DNA of 64,000 nt from Candidatus Bathyarchaeota archaeon. Its GTDB lineage: Archaea; Thermoproteota; Bathyarchaeia; Bathyarchaeales; Bathycorpusculaceae. The stretch lies in contig JAAYYI010000040.1 in the NCBI GenBank assembly GCA_012515445.1, positions 1 through 64,000 on the forward strand. Reading direction: 5' to 3'. Positions 10,834-21,174 of the stretch are shown piece after piece. How positions within the stretch are numbered: position 1 is the stretch's first letter; every line of letters starts with the position of its first letter. The position numbers and the translations under genes were made by a program. The notes beneath the pieces were generated by a model. The model ran no database searches, was not told the origin of the DNA, and saw only the letters and a program-made list of their open reading frames with translations.

Positions 10834-10926
10834 AAAATAATGCCTTCAGAAGAATAGCTTGTATGCTTTGCTGATAAAGCTGTGTTGTTGTAGCTAAGCA
10901 GCTACAAAAAAAAGAAAAAGGAAATG

Positions 10927-11610
10927 TTAGGGTGGCGGGAGCGGTTTTCCGCAGCTGGGGCAGAAGGTGGCGTTTGCGTCCACTGGTGAACCGCAGTTAG
11001 GGCAGTACCTTGTACCTGCCACTGGGCTTGCCGGTGGTGGAGCCGCGTATGGTTGGCTGTAGGGTTGCGTTGGAGCTAGCTTCATCGAAAAGAAGGCTAT
11101 TGCAAGCATTAGAAATGCTATCCAAACCAGTATTAATCCAACTGCTATTATCGTCAGGATTGCACCGTACCAAAGTAGGGTTCCTGCTGTTCTGAACATG
11201 TTTTCGCCTGAACGATCTGCTAGAGTGTTGAATGCACGTCTGAGGTTCATTGCCATCAGCAGATAGAATACGAATGCCACGATCAAGATCACGATAGTGA
11301 GTGCAATTGCGCCTATAGCTGCAAGGAATCCGTCAGTGGCTGGGGCGATAGTGAAGAAGCCTAGAAATAAAGTCGATGATAATGCAGTGGCAGCGATTGA
11401 ACCTATAATGCCGAAGATTAAGCCTTTGAATGCGTGCCCGACGATGCTGGGTTCTTTGTAGTAGTCTGATAAGCCCTTAAGACCGATGAATAGCAAGATG
11501 ATGCCGATGATGCCTATTACCGGAACGAAGCTTAGGAATAATAGCAATGCACCGATTGCCGCTAACATTTTACTTGAATCTGCGTTACTGCTCAATTTTA
11601 AAATCCTCAA
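10927..11610 (-). CDS. DUF996-like membrane protein with C-terminal zinc ribbon
   Basis: 227 aa; several TM segments; RYCPNCGSPVDANATFCPSCGKPLPPP. Confidence 0.7.
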   Translation of the reverse strand: MRILKLSSNADSSKMLAAIGALLLFLSFVPVIGIIGIILLFIGLKGLSDYYKEPSIVGHAFKGLIFGIIGSIAATALSSTLFLGFFTIAPATDGFLAAIGAIALTIVILIVAFVFYLLMAMNLRRAFNTLADRSGENMFRTAGTLLWYGAILTIIAVGLILVWIAFLMLAIAFFSMKLAPTQPYSQPYAAPPPASPVAGTRYCPNCGSPVDANATFCPSCGKPLPPP

Positions 11611-11745
11611 CTAAAAAGTCAGTAGTTAGGGAAATAAAAGCTTTTACAAGCAACCCAGCGCTTAACAAGCAGTAGATCGCCTGCCCCGTCATCCCAACAG
11701 TAATTAAAGCCGACCTACATTGAGAAAACTGGGAAGAACACCACT

Positions 11746-13275
11746 TTGACAGCCAACACAACTCAAACTTACAGGCAACTTTTAGAGAAAACCAAAGACG
11801 CCATGGTTCTCTCCACAGCTGAGGGAGTAATCAATTGGGACATGGAAACCATGATGCCCCCAAAGGGCGTGCAGCAGCGAAGCGAGCAACTGGCGCTACT
11901 AAGCCGCATCCACCATAAACTCGCCACAGACTCCGAAATCGGTAGGCTGCTATCTGAAGTGCAGACGAACCCAGAATATAGCGGAATGGGGCAAGCTGAG
12001 AAGCGAAACATCTACCTCATCAACAAGAGCTACCGAGAACAGACCGCGCTACCTGAGAAACTGGTAGGCGAATTGGCGAAGCAGCAAGCCATCACCGTGA
12101 ATGTCTGGAAGAAAGCTAAAGCCAAAAAAGACTTCAGCCTCTACAAAGCAGACCTGCAGAAGCTCTACACGCTTAATTTGCAAGCTGCAGAAATCCTGAT
12201 GAAAGTTAAAGAAACCAAGACGCCCTACGAAGCACTGATTGACAACTATGAGCCTAAAATGTCAGCGCAGACCATAACTGACACCTTTAACGGTCTCTTA
12301 TCGGGGCTTAAACCGCTTATAGAGAAAGTGGAAGCCACCGAGCAGCCTTCAAGCAACTACCTCAAGCAGCAGGTACCCGTTGAGGAACAACGTAAAATCA
12401 CCCAGTTGATCACCCAGACATTGGGCTACGACACCGCTTCACCCAACGCAAGCGGTAGAGTAGACGAAACCGAGCATCCCTTCACCACAGGCTATTACGA
12501 GGACGTACGCATAACCACACATTACCATCCGGACAACTTTGCAAGCTCATTGTTCTCTGTGCTGCATGAAACCGGCCACGCAGTCTACGAGCAAAACCTC
12601 AACCCTGACTGGATGTATCAGCCGATAGGTAGCCCATGCAGCTACGGCGTGCACGAATCGCAGTCTCGCTTCTATGAGAACATCATCGGCCGCTCCAGCG
12701 AATTCTGGACTGGCTTTATGCCGAAAGTACAGCAGGTAGCGCCAAGCCTAGGTAAGCTGCAACTTAAGCCGTTCCTAGAAGCAATCAACAGAGTACAACG
12801 CTCAAAAGTGCGCATCGAAGCAGACGAAGTAACATACAGCATACACATTATCATCCGCTTCGAACTCGAACGCGACCTCTTCGCAGGCAAAATAAAAATC
12901 GACGAGCTGCCACAGGTATGGAACCAGAAATACCGCGACTACCTAGGCGTAGACGTCAAGGATGACTCAGAGGGTATCATGCAGGATACACACTGGGCAA
13001 GCGGGCTCTACGGTTACTTCCCAAGCTACGCGCTCGGCAACATCTACGACGGGCAAATCCTAGCTGCGTTAACTAAAGACACGCCTGACTGGCGCCTTCA
13101 GCTATATCAGGGAAGTCTCCAGCCTGTGCATCAATGGCTCAAACAAAACATCCACAGCAGAGGAGACATAGTCGAGCCTGAAGAGCTAATCAAGCAGGCA
13201 ACTGGATCAAACATGGATTCAAAACCGTTTATCGCTTACCTGAACGAGAAGTACAGCCGCCTCTACGGATTCTGA
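11746..13275 (+). CDS. M32 family carboxypeptidase
   Basis: 509 aa; HETGHAVYEQNL zinc motif; GVHESQSRFYENIIGRS typical of M32. Confidence 0.93.
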   Translation: MTANTTQTYRQLLEKTKDAMVLSTAEGVINWDMETMMPPKGVQQRSEQLALLSRIHHKLATDSEIGRLLSEVQTNPEYSGMGQAEKRNIYLINKSYREQTALPEKLVGELAKQQAITVNVWKKAKAKKDFSLYKADLQKLYTLNLQAAEILMKVKETKTPYEALIDNYEPKMSAQTITDTFNGLLSGLKPLIEKVEATEQPSSNYLKQQVPVEEQRKITQLITQTLGYDTASPNASGRVDETEHPFTTGYYEDVRITTHYHPDNFASSLFSVLHETGHAVYEQNLNPDWMYQPIGSPCSYGVHESQSRFYENIIGRSSEFWTGFMPKVQQVAPSLGKLQLKPFLEAINRVQRSKVRIEADEVTYSIHIIIRFELERDLFAGKIKIDELPQVWNQKYRDYLGVDVKDDSEGIMQDTHWASGLYGYFPSYALGNIYDGQILAALTKDTPDWRLQLYQGSLQPVHQWLKQNIHSRGDIVEPEELIKQATGSNMDSKPFIAYLNEKYSRLYGF

Positions 13276-13478
13276 GTTGGAGGGGGAACTGGAACCTCAC
13301 AGGTTTCCTTCTTTGTTAACTCATGATAGATGTAGACAATGAGGTAAGCTGCAACTACGCCAATACACATATAGATGCCGCCGTAACCGATCGCGGCGTT
13401 CCATACGTTGGCTCCGACGAGGAAAAGTAGGAAGCCGGCAATAAAAACCGCTAGCAGCAACCAATCAATCTTTTTCAT
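13263..13478 (-). CDS. small membrane protein
   Basis: Likely start MKKIDWLLLAVFIAGFLLFLVG within track ORF 13263-13523; hydrophobic segments. Confidence 0.5.
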   Translation of the reverse strand: MKKIDWLLLAVFIAGFLLFLVGANVWNAAIGYGGIYMCIGVVAAYLIVYIYHELTKKETCEVPVPPPTQNP

Positions 13479-13644
13479 TGTAGTTCCCCGATAGGTTAAA
13501 GATTCCAATGCAAGGCTTGCCATATAAAGATTTACAGAAAACGCCGCCGCACTAAACCGCGCCTGAAAAATGCAGAGAGGAATCGACAGATATTCGCTAA
13601 AAGGCTATGCGCTTAGCAGAATACTCCGCCAATAGTCCGACATT

Positions 13645-13652
13645 TTTATATA
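13645..13652 (+). promoter_or_regulatory. putative TATA box for the HTH-Fae-Hps gene
   Basis: TTTTATATA about 38-45 nt upstream of the ATG at 13688. Confidence 0.5.
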
Positions 13653-13687
13653 CCAGCCGAAATACACACACCGCTGAGGTTGAATCA

Positions 13688-15127
13688 ATGTCGGGTGTAG
13701 AAGCAAAAAAACCAAACTCACGCGAAGAATTAGTGAAATTACTTATTGAAGCAGCAAAAAAAGAAGTCGGCTCTAAAGGTAAACCGACAAAACCGACAAT
13801 CATCGGTACAGCAAAAGAAATGGACATTCACAGAGACACACTTTACTCATGGCTAAAGGAATACAATGTCGATTTCAAGGAAATCGCAGATAAGATGTCG
13901 ACAGCCGGTGACGAAGCAGACCAATGCAGCGGCCCAGCATACTTAATCGGTGAATCCCTGGTAGGTGAAGGTAACGAGGTTGCACACGTTGACCTCATGG
14001 TAGGTGACAAAACAGGCCCAGTAGGCCAAGCATTCGCCATGGGATTAACCACGCTCTCAGCAGGCCACACACCACTGCTTGCAGTCGTCCGCCCAAACCT
14101 GCCGCCTAAGCCGCACACGCTCATCGTGCCAAAAGTCACCGTTAAGAACATGGAGGACACTGGTAAAATCTTCGGCCCAGCACAGGCAGCAGTCGCTAAA
14201 GCCATAGCTGACGCAGCAGAAGAAGGCGTAATCCCAGCAGCAAAACTAGACGAGTGGGTTGTCGTCGTAAGCGTATTCATCCACCCACAGGCAAAAGATT
14301 ACCGCAAAATCTACCAGTACAACTATGGCGCAACCAAGATGGCGCTGCAGCGTGCACTCAAGAAGTACCCAACATTAGACAAAGTCAACTATGACAAAGA
14401 CCGCGCAAAGCACCCAATCATGGGCTTCAAAGTTCCACGCCTATGGAGACCACCATACCTACAAATCGCGCTTGACGCACCAAACCTAGAAGGCGCAAAG
14501 AAAGTCATCGAACAGCTACCAGGCAGCGACAGAATCATCCTTGAAGTCGGCACCCCAATGATCAAACGCTACGGCACACGCGTAATCAACGACATCAGAC
14601 AAATTGCAAAAGACAAATTCGTCATCGCAGACCTAAAGACCCTTGACGTCGGCAAAGTAGAAGTTGACATCGCATACGAAGACACCGCAGACGCAGTTGT
14701 CGCAGCAGGACTGGGGCCAGCAGAAACCCTTGACGCAACAGTACAGGAAGCAAGACGCCTAGGAATATACGCAGTAGTAGACATGCTAAACGTAGAAGAT
14801 GTTCTCGCCAAACTAAAATCAATCAAGGACTTCCCAGACATCGTTATCCTGCACAGAGGCATCGACCAAGAAACAGGCAGAAGCAGTGGCTTAGAGCGCA
14901 TAAAGATGATCCGCGAAGCATTCCCCAACAAAAAATTCCTGATCGCAGTCGCAGGCGGCATCGTACCGGAAACAGCTAAAGAAGCACTGGAGAAGGGCGC
15001 AGACATCCTCATCGTCGGCAGATACGTCACTCAATCACGAGATGTTGAACGTGCAGTCCGAGACTTCCTCGAATTGACACCAGCAATGCGTGAAGACATC
15101 GACCTATACAGAGTCCACACAGAATAA
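13688..15127 (+). CDS. HTH-like domain fused to formaldehyde-activating enzyme (Fae) and 3-hexulose-6-phosphate synthase (Hps)
   Basis: Fae: LIGESLVGEGNEVAHVDLMVGDKTGPVGQAFAMGLTTLSAGHTPLLAVVRPNLPPKP. Hps: LQIALDAPNLEGAKKVIEQL...VIADLKTLDVGKVEVDIAYEDTADAV. N-terminal TAKEMDIHRDTLYSWLKEYNVDFKEIADKM is HTH-like. ATG at 13688 preferred over 13607 because of the TATA-like box at ~13645. Confidence 0.9.
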   Translation: MSGVEAKKPNSREELVKLLIEAAKKEVGSKGKPTKPTIIGTAKEMDIHRDTLYSWLKEYNVDFKEIADKMSTAGDEADQCSGPAYLIGESLVGEGNEVAHVDLMVGDKTGPVGQAFAMGLTTLSAGHTPLLAVVRPNLPPKPHTLIVPKVTVKNMEDTGKIFGPAQAAVAKAIADAAEEGVIPAAKLDEWVVVVSVFIHPQAKDYRKIYQYNYGATKMALQRALKKYPTLDKVNYDKDRAKHPIMGFKVPRLWRPPYLQIALDAPNLEGAKKVIEQLPGSDRIILEVGTPMIKRYGTRVINDIRQIAKDKFVIADLKTLDVGKVEVDIAYEDTADAVVAAGLGPAETLDATVQEARRLGIYAVVDMLNVEDVLAKLKSIKDFPDIVILHRGIDQETGRSSGLERIKMIREAFPNKKFLIAVAGGIVPETAKEALEKGADILIVGRYVTQSRDVERAVRDFLELTPAMREDIDLYRVHTE

Positions 15128-15179
15128 ACCTAAGATGCGAGCAAATGCTCGCCAATAATTTTTTATTTCTTTTTTTTGT

Positions 15180-16403
15180 TTATTTGAATATTTTTATGAC
15201 TGCGAAAGCCAAGAGGAACAGTATTCCCGTAATAAAGAACACTAAGTCGTAGCTTAGGGTTGCAGCGATAAAGGGTCCAGCGAGTGCGCCGATGGCAGAG
15301 CCTAAACCGACCATGCCGTCGAAGATGCCTGCTTTTCCTTGAGGGATAATCTCCATTGATAGCGAGAGCATCATGATGTAGTACATTGCATATGAGAAGC
15401 CGAGGATAACAAGTATTACGCAAGTCATCACTGTTGGAAGGAACATATACATGACGACTGCGGTTAAGCTGAAGAGAAGCAGACTTCTGAGAAGTATGTA
15501 CCTTGGCATGTTCTTGCGGATATCCATAGAGTTTGCTTTGCTTCGAATCAGGAAGTACCCTACGGTTGCGCCTATTGAGTTTAGGATATATGCGAGGTAT
15601 ACGTACTCTGATTGACCGCCGAACACTTGCTGCAGGTAAACAGGCAGCGGAGTGAAAAAGATGCCTGTTGCAAGAGAGAACAAAACGATCGCAATGGCAA
15701 ACGACGAAAAGCGGTCCTGCCGCAGTGATCCATCCCAGCGCAGCCCATCCATGAGTCTGGCGGAACCCTCAAATCCGCGGTTGCTGAAATCCAGTTTCCG
15801 CTCTATGCCAACTAGTCTTCGCTCGAAAATCATCAATGGATCAGCGATTAAGCAAACCGCCAACACTAAAGCAACCACGTTTAGGATGCTGCAGAGGTAA
15901 AACGAGTAGTTCGCAAGCAGTGAGAACGCTATGGTTGTTCCGAACATAACCATGCCCGCGGCTAAGCCGATTATGAAGCCGATTTCTGTTAAGCCCTCAT
16001 AGAAGCCAAAGGAGCGTTCCCAGTTGTTGCGGCTGTAATGCTCAGTAACTAGCACATTCTTGGGTGATTCATGCGCTACGTGCAGGAACTGCATGGCTAC
16101 GTAGAGGCCGATGAATACCAGCAGGTTCTGGGCAAACGGTAGTGTCATGAGGAAAAGAATCAGCGCTATTGAGGCGAACGAGAGCAGGATAAATCTCTTG
16201 TAATGCCTTGTTTTATCACAGAGGTAACCCCAAAGGTAGGATGCGGGTATCGAGCAGAAAATCGCGATAGCTGTCATTACACCGAGCGCAAGCATTGGGC
16301 CGCCCAAAATGCTGGTGTCTTGGAATGTAATAACATATAGCGGTATGAATACTGTTAACAGGCCGAAGGCCATGTCGTGGAAGAAGAACCCGAGCCGCCA
16401 CAT
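15180..16403 (-). CDS. MFS transporter
   Basis: 407 aa with about 11-12 hydrophobic segments; SYLWGYLCDKTRHYKRFILL loop motif. Confidence 0.85.
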   Translation of the reverse strand: MWRLGFFFHDMAFGLLTVFIPLYVITFQDTSILGGPMLALGVMTAIAIFCSIPASYLWGYLCDKTRHYKRFILLSFASIALILFLMTLPFAQNLLVFIGLYVAMQFLHVAHESPKNVLVTEHYSRNNWERSFGFYEGLTEIGFIIGLAAGMVMFGTTIAFSLLANYSFYLCSILNVVALVLAVCLIADPLMIFERRLVGIERKLDFSNRGFEGSARLMDGLRWDGSLRQDRFSSFAIAIVLFSLATGIFFTPLPVYLQQVFGGQSEYVYLAYILNSIGATVGYFLIRSKANSMDIRKNMPRYILLRSLLLFSLTAVVMYMFLPTVMTCVILVILGFSYAMYYIMMLSLSMEIIPQGKAGIFDGMVGLGSAIGALAGPFIAATLSYDLVFFITGILFLLAFAVIKIFK

Positions 16404-16689
16404 GCGAAGACAACGACTTAGAGGTAATATTATAATATTGTCCCAGATGAGAGCGGCATTTGAACTCTAAACAAGGTAGCAGTATATGCATACTCGCCGA
16501 GCGATAGATCCATTTCCGAGACAACTAAGCAATCAAATCCTCAGAATAATAGCCTATATCGCAGAGGAAACCTTTGCAAGGGGCTATGTAAAGCGACTCA
16601 AAAACAATTGGAAATGATATAAAGTCATTTTTGGGCTAAATCCTTAATAGAGAGATTTTCAACTTCATATGCGCTGGAGAGAATATTCA

Positions 16690-17103
16690 ATGGCAAAGTT
16701 CAAAGTCATAGTTTCCGATCCATTATCGGGAGCATCTAAAGTAGTAGAGCTCGAAGAAGGACGCGCAAGCCCACTTATCGGTAGAAAACTGGGCGAAACA
16801 TTAGACGGCGCAGCAGTCGATTTACCAGCTTACAAAGTGCAAGTTCTAGGCGGATCCGACAAAGATGGCGTACCCATGAGATCCAACGTCCACGGTGGTG
16901 TCCGTAGAGCAGTTGTTCTCAGCGGCGGAGCAGGCTTCAAACCCAAAGACAAGGGTCAGCGCAAACGCAAAGTTGTCCGCGGCGACATCATCACTGATGA
17001 AATCGCTCAGATCAACATGAAAATTGTTGAACGCCCAGCCGGAGCAGCACCGATTCCTAAACCTGCACCTAAGCCTAAAGAAGAAGCTGCGGCACAGGCC
17101 TAA
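16690..17103 (+). CDS. rps6e: 30S ribosomal protein eS6
   Basis: MAKFKVIVSDPLSGASKVVELEEGRASPLIGRKLGETLDG; ATG at 16690 within track ORF. Confidence 0.92.
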   Translation: MAKFKVIVSDPLSGASKVVELEEGRASPLIGRKLGETLDGAAVDLPAYKVQVLGGSDKDGVPMRSNVHGGVRRAVVLSGGAGFKPKDKGQRKRKVVRGDIITDEIAQINMKIVERPAGAAPIPKPAPKPKEEAAAQA

Positions 17104-17199
17104 TTTATCGGCTGTGTGCATGCTCAAAACTTATAAACTCCCTTAATTAATTCCTTTTATTCATCTAGTATTTATCTGAGACTAAAGAAGAATAAGACT

Positions 17200-18450
17200 A
17201 TGAGTAACCCATCTAAGGCGCCTCTCCCGAAACAGCCCGAAGTCAACATAGGTACAATTGGGCACGTTGACCACGGTAAAACTACCCTTGTCCAAGCATT
17301 AACTGGTACGTGGGCTTCACGTCACAGTGAAGAACTTAAACGCGGCATCACCATCAAACTCGGCTACGCAGATATGCCGATCTACAAGTGCCCTAAGTGT
17401 CCAGAGCCAAAGAACTATACCATTTATCCGGTCTGCGAGAACTGCCAGAGCCCCGCGGAATTTGTCCGCGCAATCAGCTTTGTCGATGCCCCGGGACATG
17501 AAGCCTTAATGGCAACTATGTTAAGCGGCGCAGCAATCATGGACGGCGCCATACTCGTTATTGCAGCTGATGAACCCTGCCCACAACCCCAAACCCGCGA
17601 GCACCTCGCAGCAGCCGAAGTAAGCGGCATCAAAAACATCATCATAGTTCAGAACAAAATCGACATCGTTGACCAGAAACGAGCACTGGAAAGCTACAAG
17701 GAAATCAAAGCCTTCGTTAAAGGCACTGTAGCAGAAAACGCCCCAATTATCCCAATCTCAGCGCAGCGCATGATCAACATTGACGTACTCCTAGACGCCA
17801 TACAAACAATTATACCCACACCGCACCGCGACCCCAACCTAGCACCTCTAATGTACATCATCAGATCCTTTGACATTAACAAGCCGGGAACCACCATCGA
17901 CGGATTAGAAGGCGGAATCATAGGCGGCACTATAGCGCAGGGTAAATTCCAAGTCGGCGAAGAAATCGAGATTAGACCAGGCATCCAGACTGAACGTGAA
18001 GGCAAAACAATCTATGATCCACTTGTCAGCGAAATCGTTAGCATAAACGCGGGCGAAAGAGACGTTAAAGAAGCAACCTGCGGCGGACTTGTCGGCGTGG
18101 GTACACTCCTCGACCCATCCTATAGTAAAGCAGACGGATTAACAGGCAGCATCGTAGGCAAAACAGGCCAGCTACCGCCCACAGTGACAGAGATCACTAT
18201 GGACACACATGTTCTGGAACGCGCAGTAGGCACTAAAGAGCAGCTTAAAGTCGAAAAAATCAACCCAGACGAGGCATTGCTTCTGCACATCGGCGCAGCA
18301 GTTAACGTCGGAAAAGTAGTGAACATAAAACAGAACCAGATAAAAGTAAAGTTAACCCGACCGATCTGTGCGTTGCCAGGCAGCCGAGTTGCCATCAGCA
18401 GAAAAATAACTGCAAGATGGAGACTAATCGGCTTCGGAATCGTAAAGTAA
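17200..18450 (+). CDS. translation initiation factor aIF2 subunit gamma
   Basis: 416 aa GTPase; GHVDHGKTTLVQALTGTW, YKCPKCPEPKNYT zinc knuckle, DAPGHEALMATML. Confidence 0.96.
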   Translation: MSNPSKAPLPKQPEVNIGTIGHVDHGKTTLVQALTGTWASRHSEELKRGITIKLGYADMPIYKCPKCPEPKNYTIYPVCENCQSPAEFVRAISFVDAPGHEALMATMLSGAAIMDGAILVIAADEPCPQPQTREHLAAAEVSGIKNIIIVQNKIDIVDQKRALESYKEIKAFVKGTVAENAPIIPISAQRMINIDVLLDAIQTIIPTPHRDPNLAPLMYIIRSFDINKPGTTIDGLEGGIIGGTIAQGKFQVGEEIEIRPGIQTEREGKTIYDPLVSEIVSINAGERDVKEATCGGLVGVGTLLDPSYSKADGLTGSIVGKTGQLPPTVTEITMDTHVLERAVGTKEQLKVEKINPDEALLLHIGAAVNVGKVVNIKQNQIKVKLTRPICALPGSRVAISRKITARWRLIGFGIVK

Positions 18451-18461
18451 TTTTTTATTGC

Positions 18462-18893
18462 TTAGTCTTTGACTAAGCCTTTCTTTTGTAGATACTCATG
18501 AGCTTTTATTAGTACATCTTTGCTGTTCTTGAAACTAAGTTTGTCTAATGTATGCTGATAGTCCAGCCAAGCGTAGCCTATATGCTCAAAGGATATTTGG
18601 ACTTTATCAGTCTGGGATTCTATTATGAAGAAGACAACTTCTTTGTTTATGGTTAAGCCCTGTCTGCGGTAGAAGTAATTGATTGACTCACGAAAGGTAT
18701 CTATGAACTCTGCTTGGGTTATGCTGGTTTCCTCTTGGAGTTCACGAGTTACTGTTTGTTTCTCTGTTTCTCCCTTCTCAACGTTGCCTTTCACGAAATC
18801 CCAGTGACCAGCAGTATAATTCAGAAGCAGATACCGAGTTTTATCCTGGTTGTTAATGTAAACTACGGCGCCGCATGACTTTTCGTGAAGCAC
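18462..18893 (-). CDS. NUDIX hydrolase (diadenosine tetraphosphatase-like)
   Basis: 143 aa; GNVEKGETEKQTVTRELQEETSI Nudix box. Confidence 0.88.
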   Translation of the reverse strand: MLHEKSCGAVVYINNQDKTRYLLLNYTAGHWDFVKGNVEKGETEKQTVTRELQEETSITQAEFIDTFRESINYFYRRQGLTINKEVVFFIIESQTDKVQISFEHIGYAWLDYQHTLDKLSFKNSKDVLIKAHEYLQKKGLVKD

Positions 18894-19017
18894 TCATTAT
18901 TCACCTAATTGTGCACCAATTCAGCAATTCTTAATATTTAAAGTAATACTAAACAAATCTGCGGCAAAAGCTTTATGGCTACAGTGCAAGGAATACAAAG
19001 TAGGAGCCACTGGCAAC

Positions 19018-19440
19018 TTGACGGCTTCGCCGAAAAAACTTGAACCTATTAAAGTCATTCTGGATTCAAACGCTTTCTTCATTCCGCTGGAATTCAAATT
19101 AGACATCTATGAGGAACTGCGAAGACTGCTGAACCGTAACGTAGAGTATGTTCTGCTCTCATCGGTTAAGCATGAACTTGAAGTCTTAGCGTCCGGAGAA
19201 GAGCCGAAGATGCGGCGGCAGGCAGATTTCGCGTTGCGGCTAGCGCAGAAGTGCAAACTTGTAGTTGTAGACGACAAAGACGTAAAGACCGACGATGTTA
19301 TAGTGCGTATAGCTAAAAGCTGGAATACTCCTGTCTTCACGAATGATAGGGAGCTGCGGAGGAGGCTAAGAGATATAAGTGTGCCAGTGATTTATCTGAG
19401 ACAAAAATCGCGTCTAGACATTGACGGGTTGATATCGTAG
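19018..19440 (+). CDS. PIN-domain endoribonuclease-like protein of the aIF2g-rpo7 cluster
   Basis: 140 aa; VILDSNAFFIPLEFKLDIYEEL; DDVIVRIAKSWNTPVFTNDRELRRRL. Confidence 0.85.
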   Translation: MTASPKKLEPIKVILDSNAFFIPLEFKLDIYEELRRLLNRNVEYVLLSSVKHELEVLASGEEPKMRRQADFALRLAQKCKLVVVDDKDVKTDDVIVRIAKSWNTPVFTNDRELRRRLRDISVPVIYLRQKSRLDIDGLIS

Positions 19441-20028
19441 ATGTTCAAACTGATTACTCTTCAAGATACTATTCGCATCCCGCCCGATACATTTGGTAAC
19501 CCACTGGAAAAGGTGGGCCGAGACCAAGTAAAGCAGAAGTACGAGGGCATAGTGGATGAAGAATTAGGTTACGTTATAGCCGTAACCGGCATAGAGGTTA
19601 GCCCCATCGGCAAAATCATTCCAGGCGACGGTGCAACCTACCATAAAGTAAACTTTTCACTGTTAACCTTCTACCCAATCATACAGGAAGTCGTAGAAGG
19701 CGACGTAGTTGAAATCGCTGACTTTGGCGCATTCGTACGCATAGGACCAGTCGACGCCCTACTCCACGTCTCACAATTAATGGATGACTACATCAGCTAC
19801 GACGAGAAACAAGGCGTACTACTAGGCAAAGAATCTAAACGCAAACTATCCTCAGGCGACCAAGTCCGCGCACGCATCACAGCAGTCTCGCTGGGTAGAG
19901 CAGGCAGCAGCGGCAAAATCGGCATCACCGCAAGACAACCATTCCTTGGCAAACTAGACTGGCTCAAAGAAGACCAAGCAGCACCTCAAGCAAAGAAACC
20001 AGCAGCCGCACCCAAGGAAGAAGCATAG
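19441..20028 (+). CDS. rpo7: DNA-directed RNA polymerase subunit Rpo7 (RpoE1)
   Basis: 195 aa; MFKLITLQDTIRIPP; S1 domain VEIADFGAFVRIGPVDALLHVSQ. Confidence 0.94.
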   Translation: MFKLITLQDTIRIPPDTFGNPLEKVGRDQVKQKYEGIVDEELGYVIAVTGIEVSPIGKIIPGDGATYHKVNFSLLTFYPIIQEVVEGDVVEIADFGAFVRIGPVDALLHVSQLMDDYISYDEKQGVLLGKESKRKLSSGDQVRARITAVSLGRAGSSGKIGITARQPFLGKLDWLKEDQAAPQAKKPAAAPKEEA

Positions 20029-20040
20029 AGGTAGAAAAGT

Positions 20041-20226
20041 ATGAGCGAAAAAGCATGCACTAACTGCCACTTCATCACCAAAGAAAACGTTTGCCCAAAA
20101 TGCAAATCTACAAGCTTCAGCGAGGACTACGCAGGCTTAGTGGTCATGTTTGACCCAGAGAACTCTGCAGTCGCTAAAAGCATGAATATTAAAGACAAAG
20201 GCAAATACGCCCTTAAAGTCCGCTAA
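20041..20226 (+). CDS. spt4: transcription elongation factor Spt4 (RpoE2)
   Basis: 61 aa; CTNCHFITKENVCPKCKSTSFSEDYAGLVVMFDPENSAVAKSM. Confidence 0.93.
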   Translation: MSEKACTNCHFITKENVCPKCKSTSFSEDYAGLVVMFDPENSAVAKSMNIKDKGKYALKVR

Positions 20227-20294
20227 AAACCGGCGGTTACATTCGGTAGCTTCTTAACCTACCGCTATTCTCATATTTTGCTAAGGTTCAACTG

Positions 20295-20822
20295 ATGAAG
20301 ATAGAGTACATGTTGACTCCGAGGCTACGCACTTTTCTTAAGGAACCTTTCGGCATCTTAATCACAGGCACACCCAAAGAAACCATGGCGGCACTTAAAG
20401 CGCTAATTGAAACACAGAAGCCAGCGCGGCTAGTATCAGTAGGTGACGTTGTCTCTCAGAATATGCATGAGTACGGTTTACATCCGCAACTTACAGTTAT
20501 CGATCATATTTCCCTGCGTGATCAAGCGATACCAAAGCTTGCAGCGGTAGAAACAACAGTCTATGTAGATAATCCGCAGGGAACGATAACGCAAGAAGCC
20601 GTCGAAGCAATAAAAAACGCGCTGGAATCCAACGCGCACATCCACATCGAGGTTAACGGAGAAGAAGACCTACTTACGCTAATAGCGGTCTTGTACGCGC
20701 CAGAAAACAGCTTAGTCGTCTACGGCCAGCCCCACTTGGGTGTTGTGGTCGTAAAAGCGTCGCTAGAGAGGAAAGCTCAGGTAAAACAGTTCCTAAACGA
20801 GATGAAAGCTTCGAAAAGCTAA
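20295..20822 (+). CDS. DUF359 GTP-dependent dephospho-CoA kinase
   Basis: 175 aa; RLVSVGDVVSQNM...VVYGQPHLGVVVV; conserved position in this cluster. Confidence 0.85.
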   Translation: MKIEYMLTPRLRTFLKEPFGILITGTPKETMAALKALIETQKPARLVSVGDVVSQNMHEYGLHPQLTVIDHISLRDQAIPKLAAVETTVYVDNPQGTITQEAVEAIKNALESNAHIHIEVNGEEDLLTLIAVLYAPENSLVVYGQPHLGVVVVKASLERKAQVKQFLNEMKASKS

Positions 20823-20865
20823 ATAAGAAGAATATTGTATGAACTTACGCCTTAAGTGAACATTA

Positions 20866-21174
20866 ATGCAAGTCAAAATTGAATCAACCAAGGAGAATCC
20901 TCTTCTGAAACGGACAGAAGTAGGTTTCACTATAGTTCAGGGTCCAAAAGAGAAAACTCCTCAAAGGTTGGAAGTTAAGAAAGCCGTTGCTGTCGAAATG
21001 AAAGTAGGCGACGATGTTGTTTATGTTAAACGCATGCGCACCAAGACAGGAACCAACATTACTCAGGGAGTTGCTAACGTTTACAAATCAGCTGATCAAG
21101 CTAAACTCGTTGAACCTGAATACATCCAGAAACGCAATAACCCAAAGAAAGCTAAAGATGAGGCGAACGCATAA
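20866..21174 (+). CDS. rps24e: 30S ribosomal protein eS24
   Basis: 102 aa; ESTKENPLLKRTEVGFTIVQGPKEKTPQRLEVKKAVA. Confidence 0.9.
   Translation: MQVKIESTKENPLLKRTEVGFTIVQGPKEKTPQRLEVKKAVAVEMKVGDDVVYVKRMRTKTGTNITQGVANVYKSADQAKLVEPEYIQKRNNPKKAKDEANA

Noticed and set aside
10835-10925. Hairpin TGTAGCTAAGCAGCTACA followed by A-run as a bacterial-type terminator
   Set aside because: Orientation does not place a T-run after the hairpin for the adjacent minus-strand gene; T-rich archaeal termination is as likely.
13607-13687. Upstream start of the Fae-Hps ORF at 13607
   Set aside because: A TATA-like box at ~13645 falls inside this stretch; ATG at 13688 fits better.
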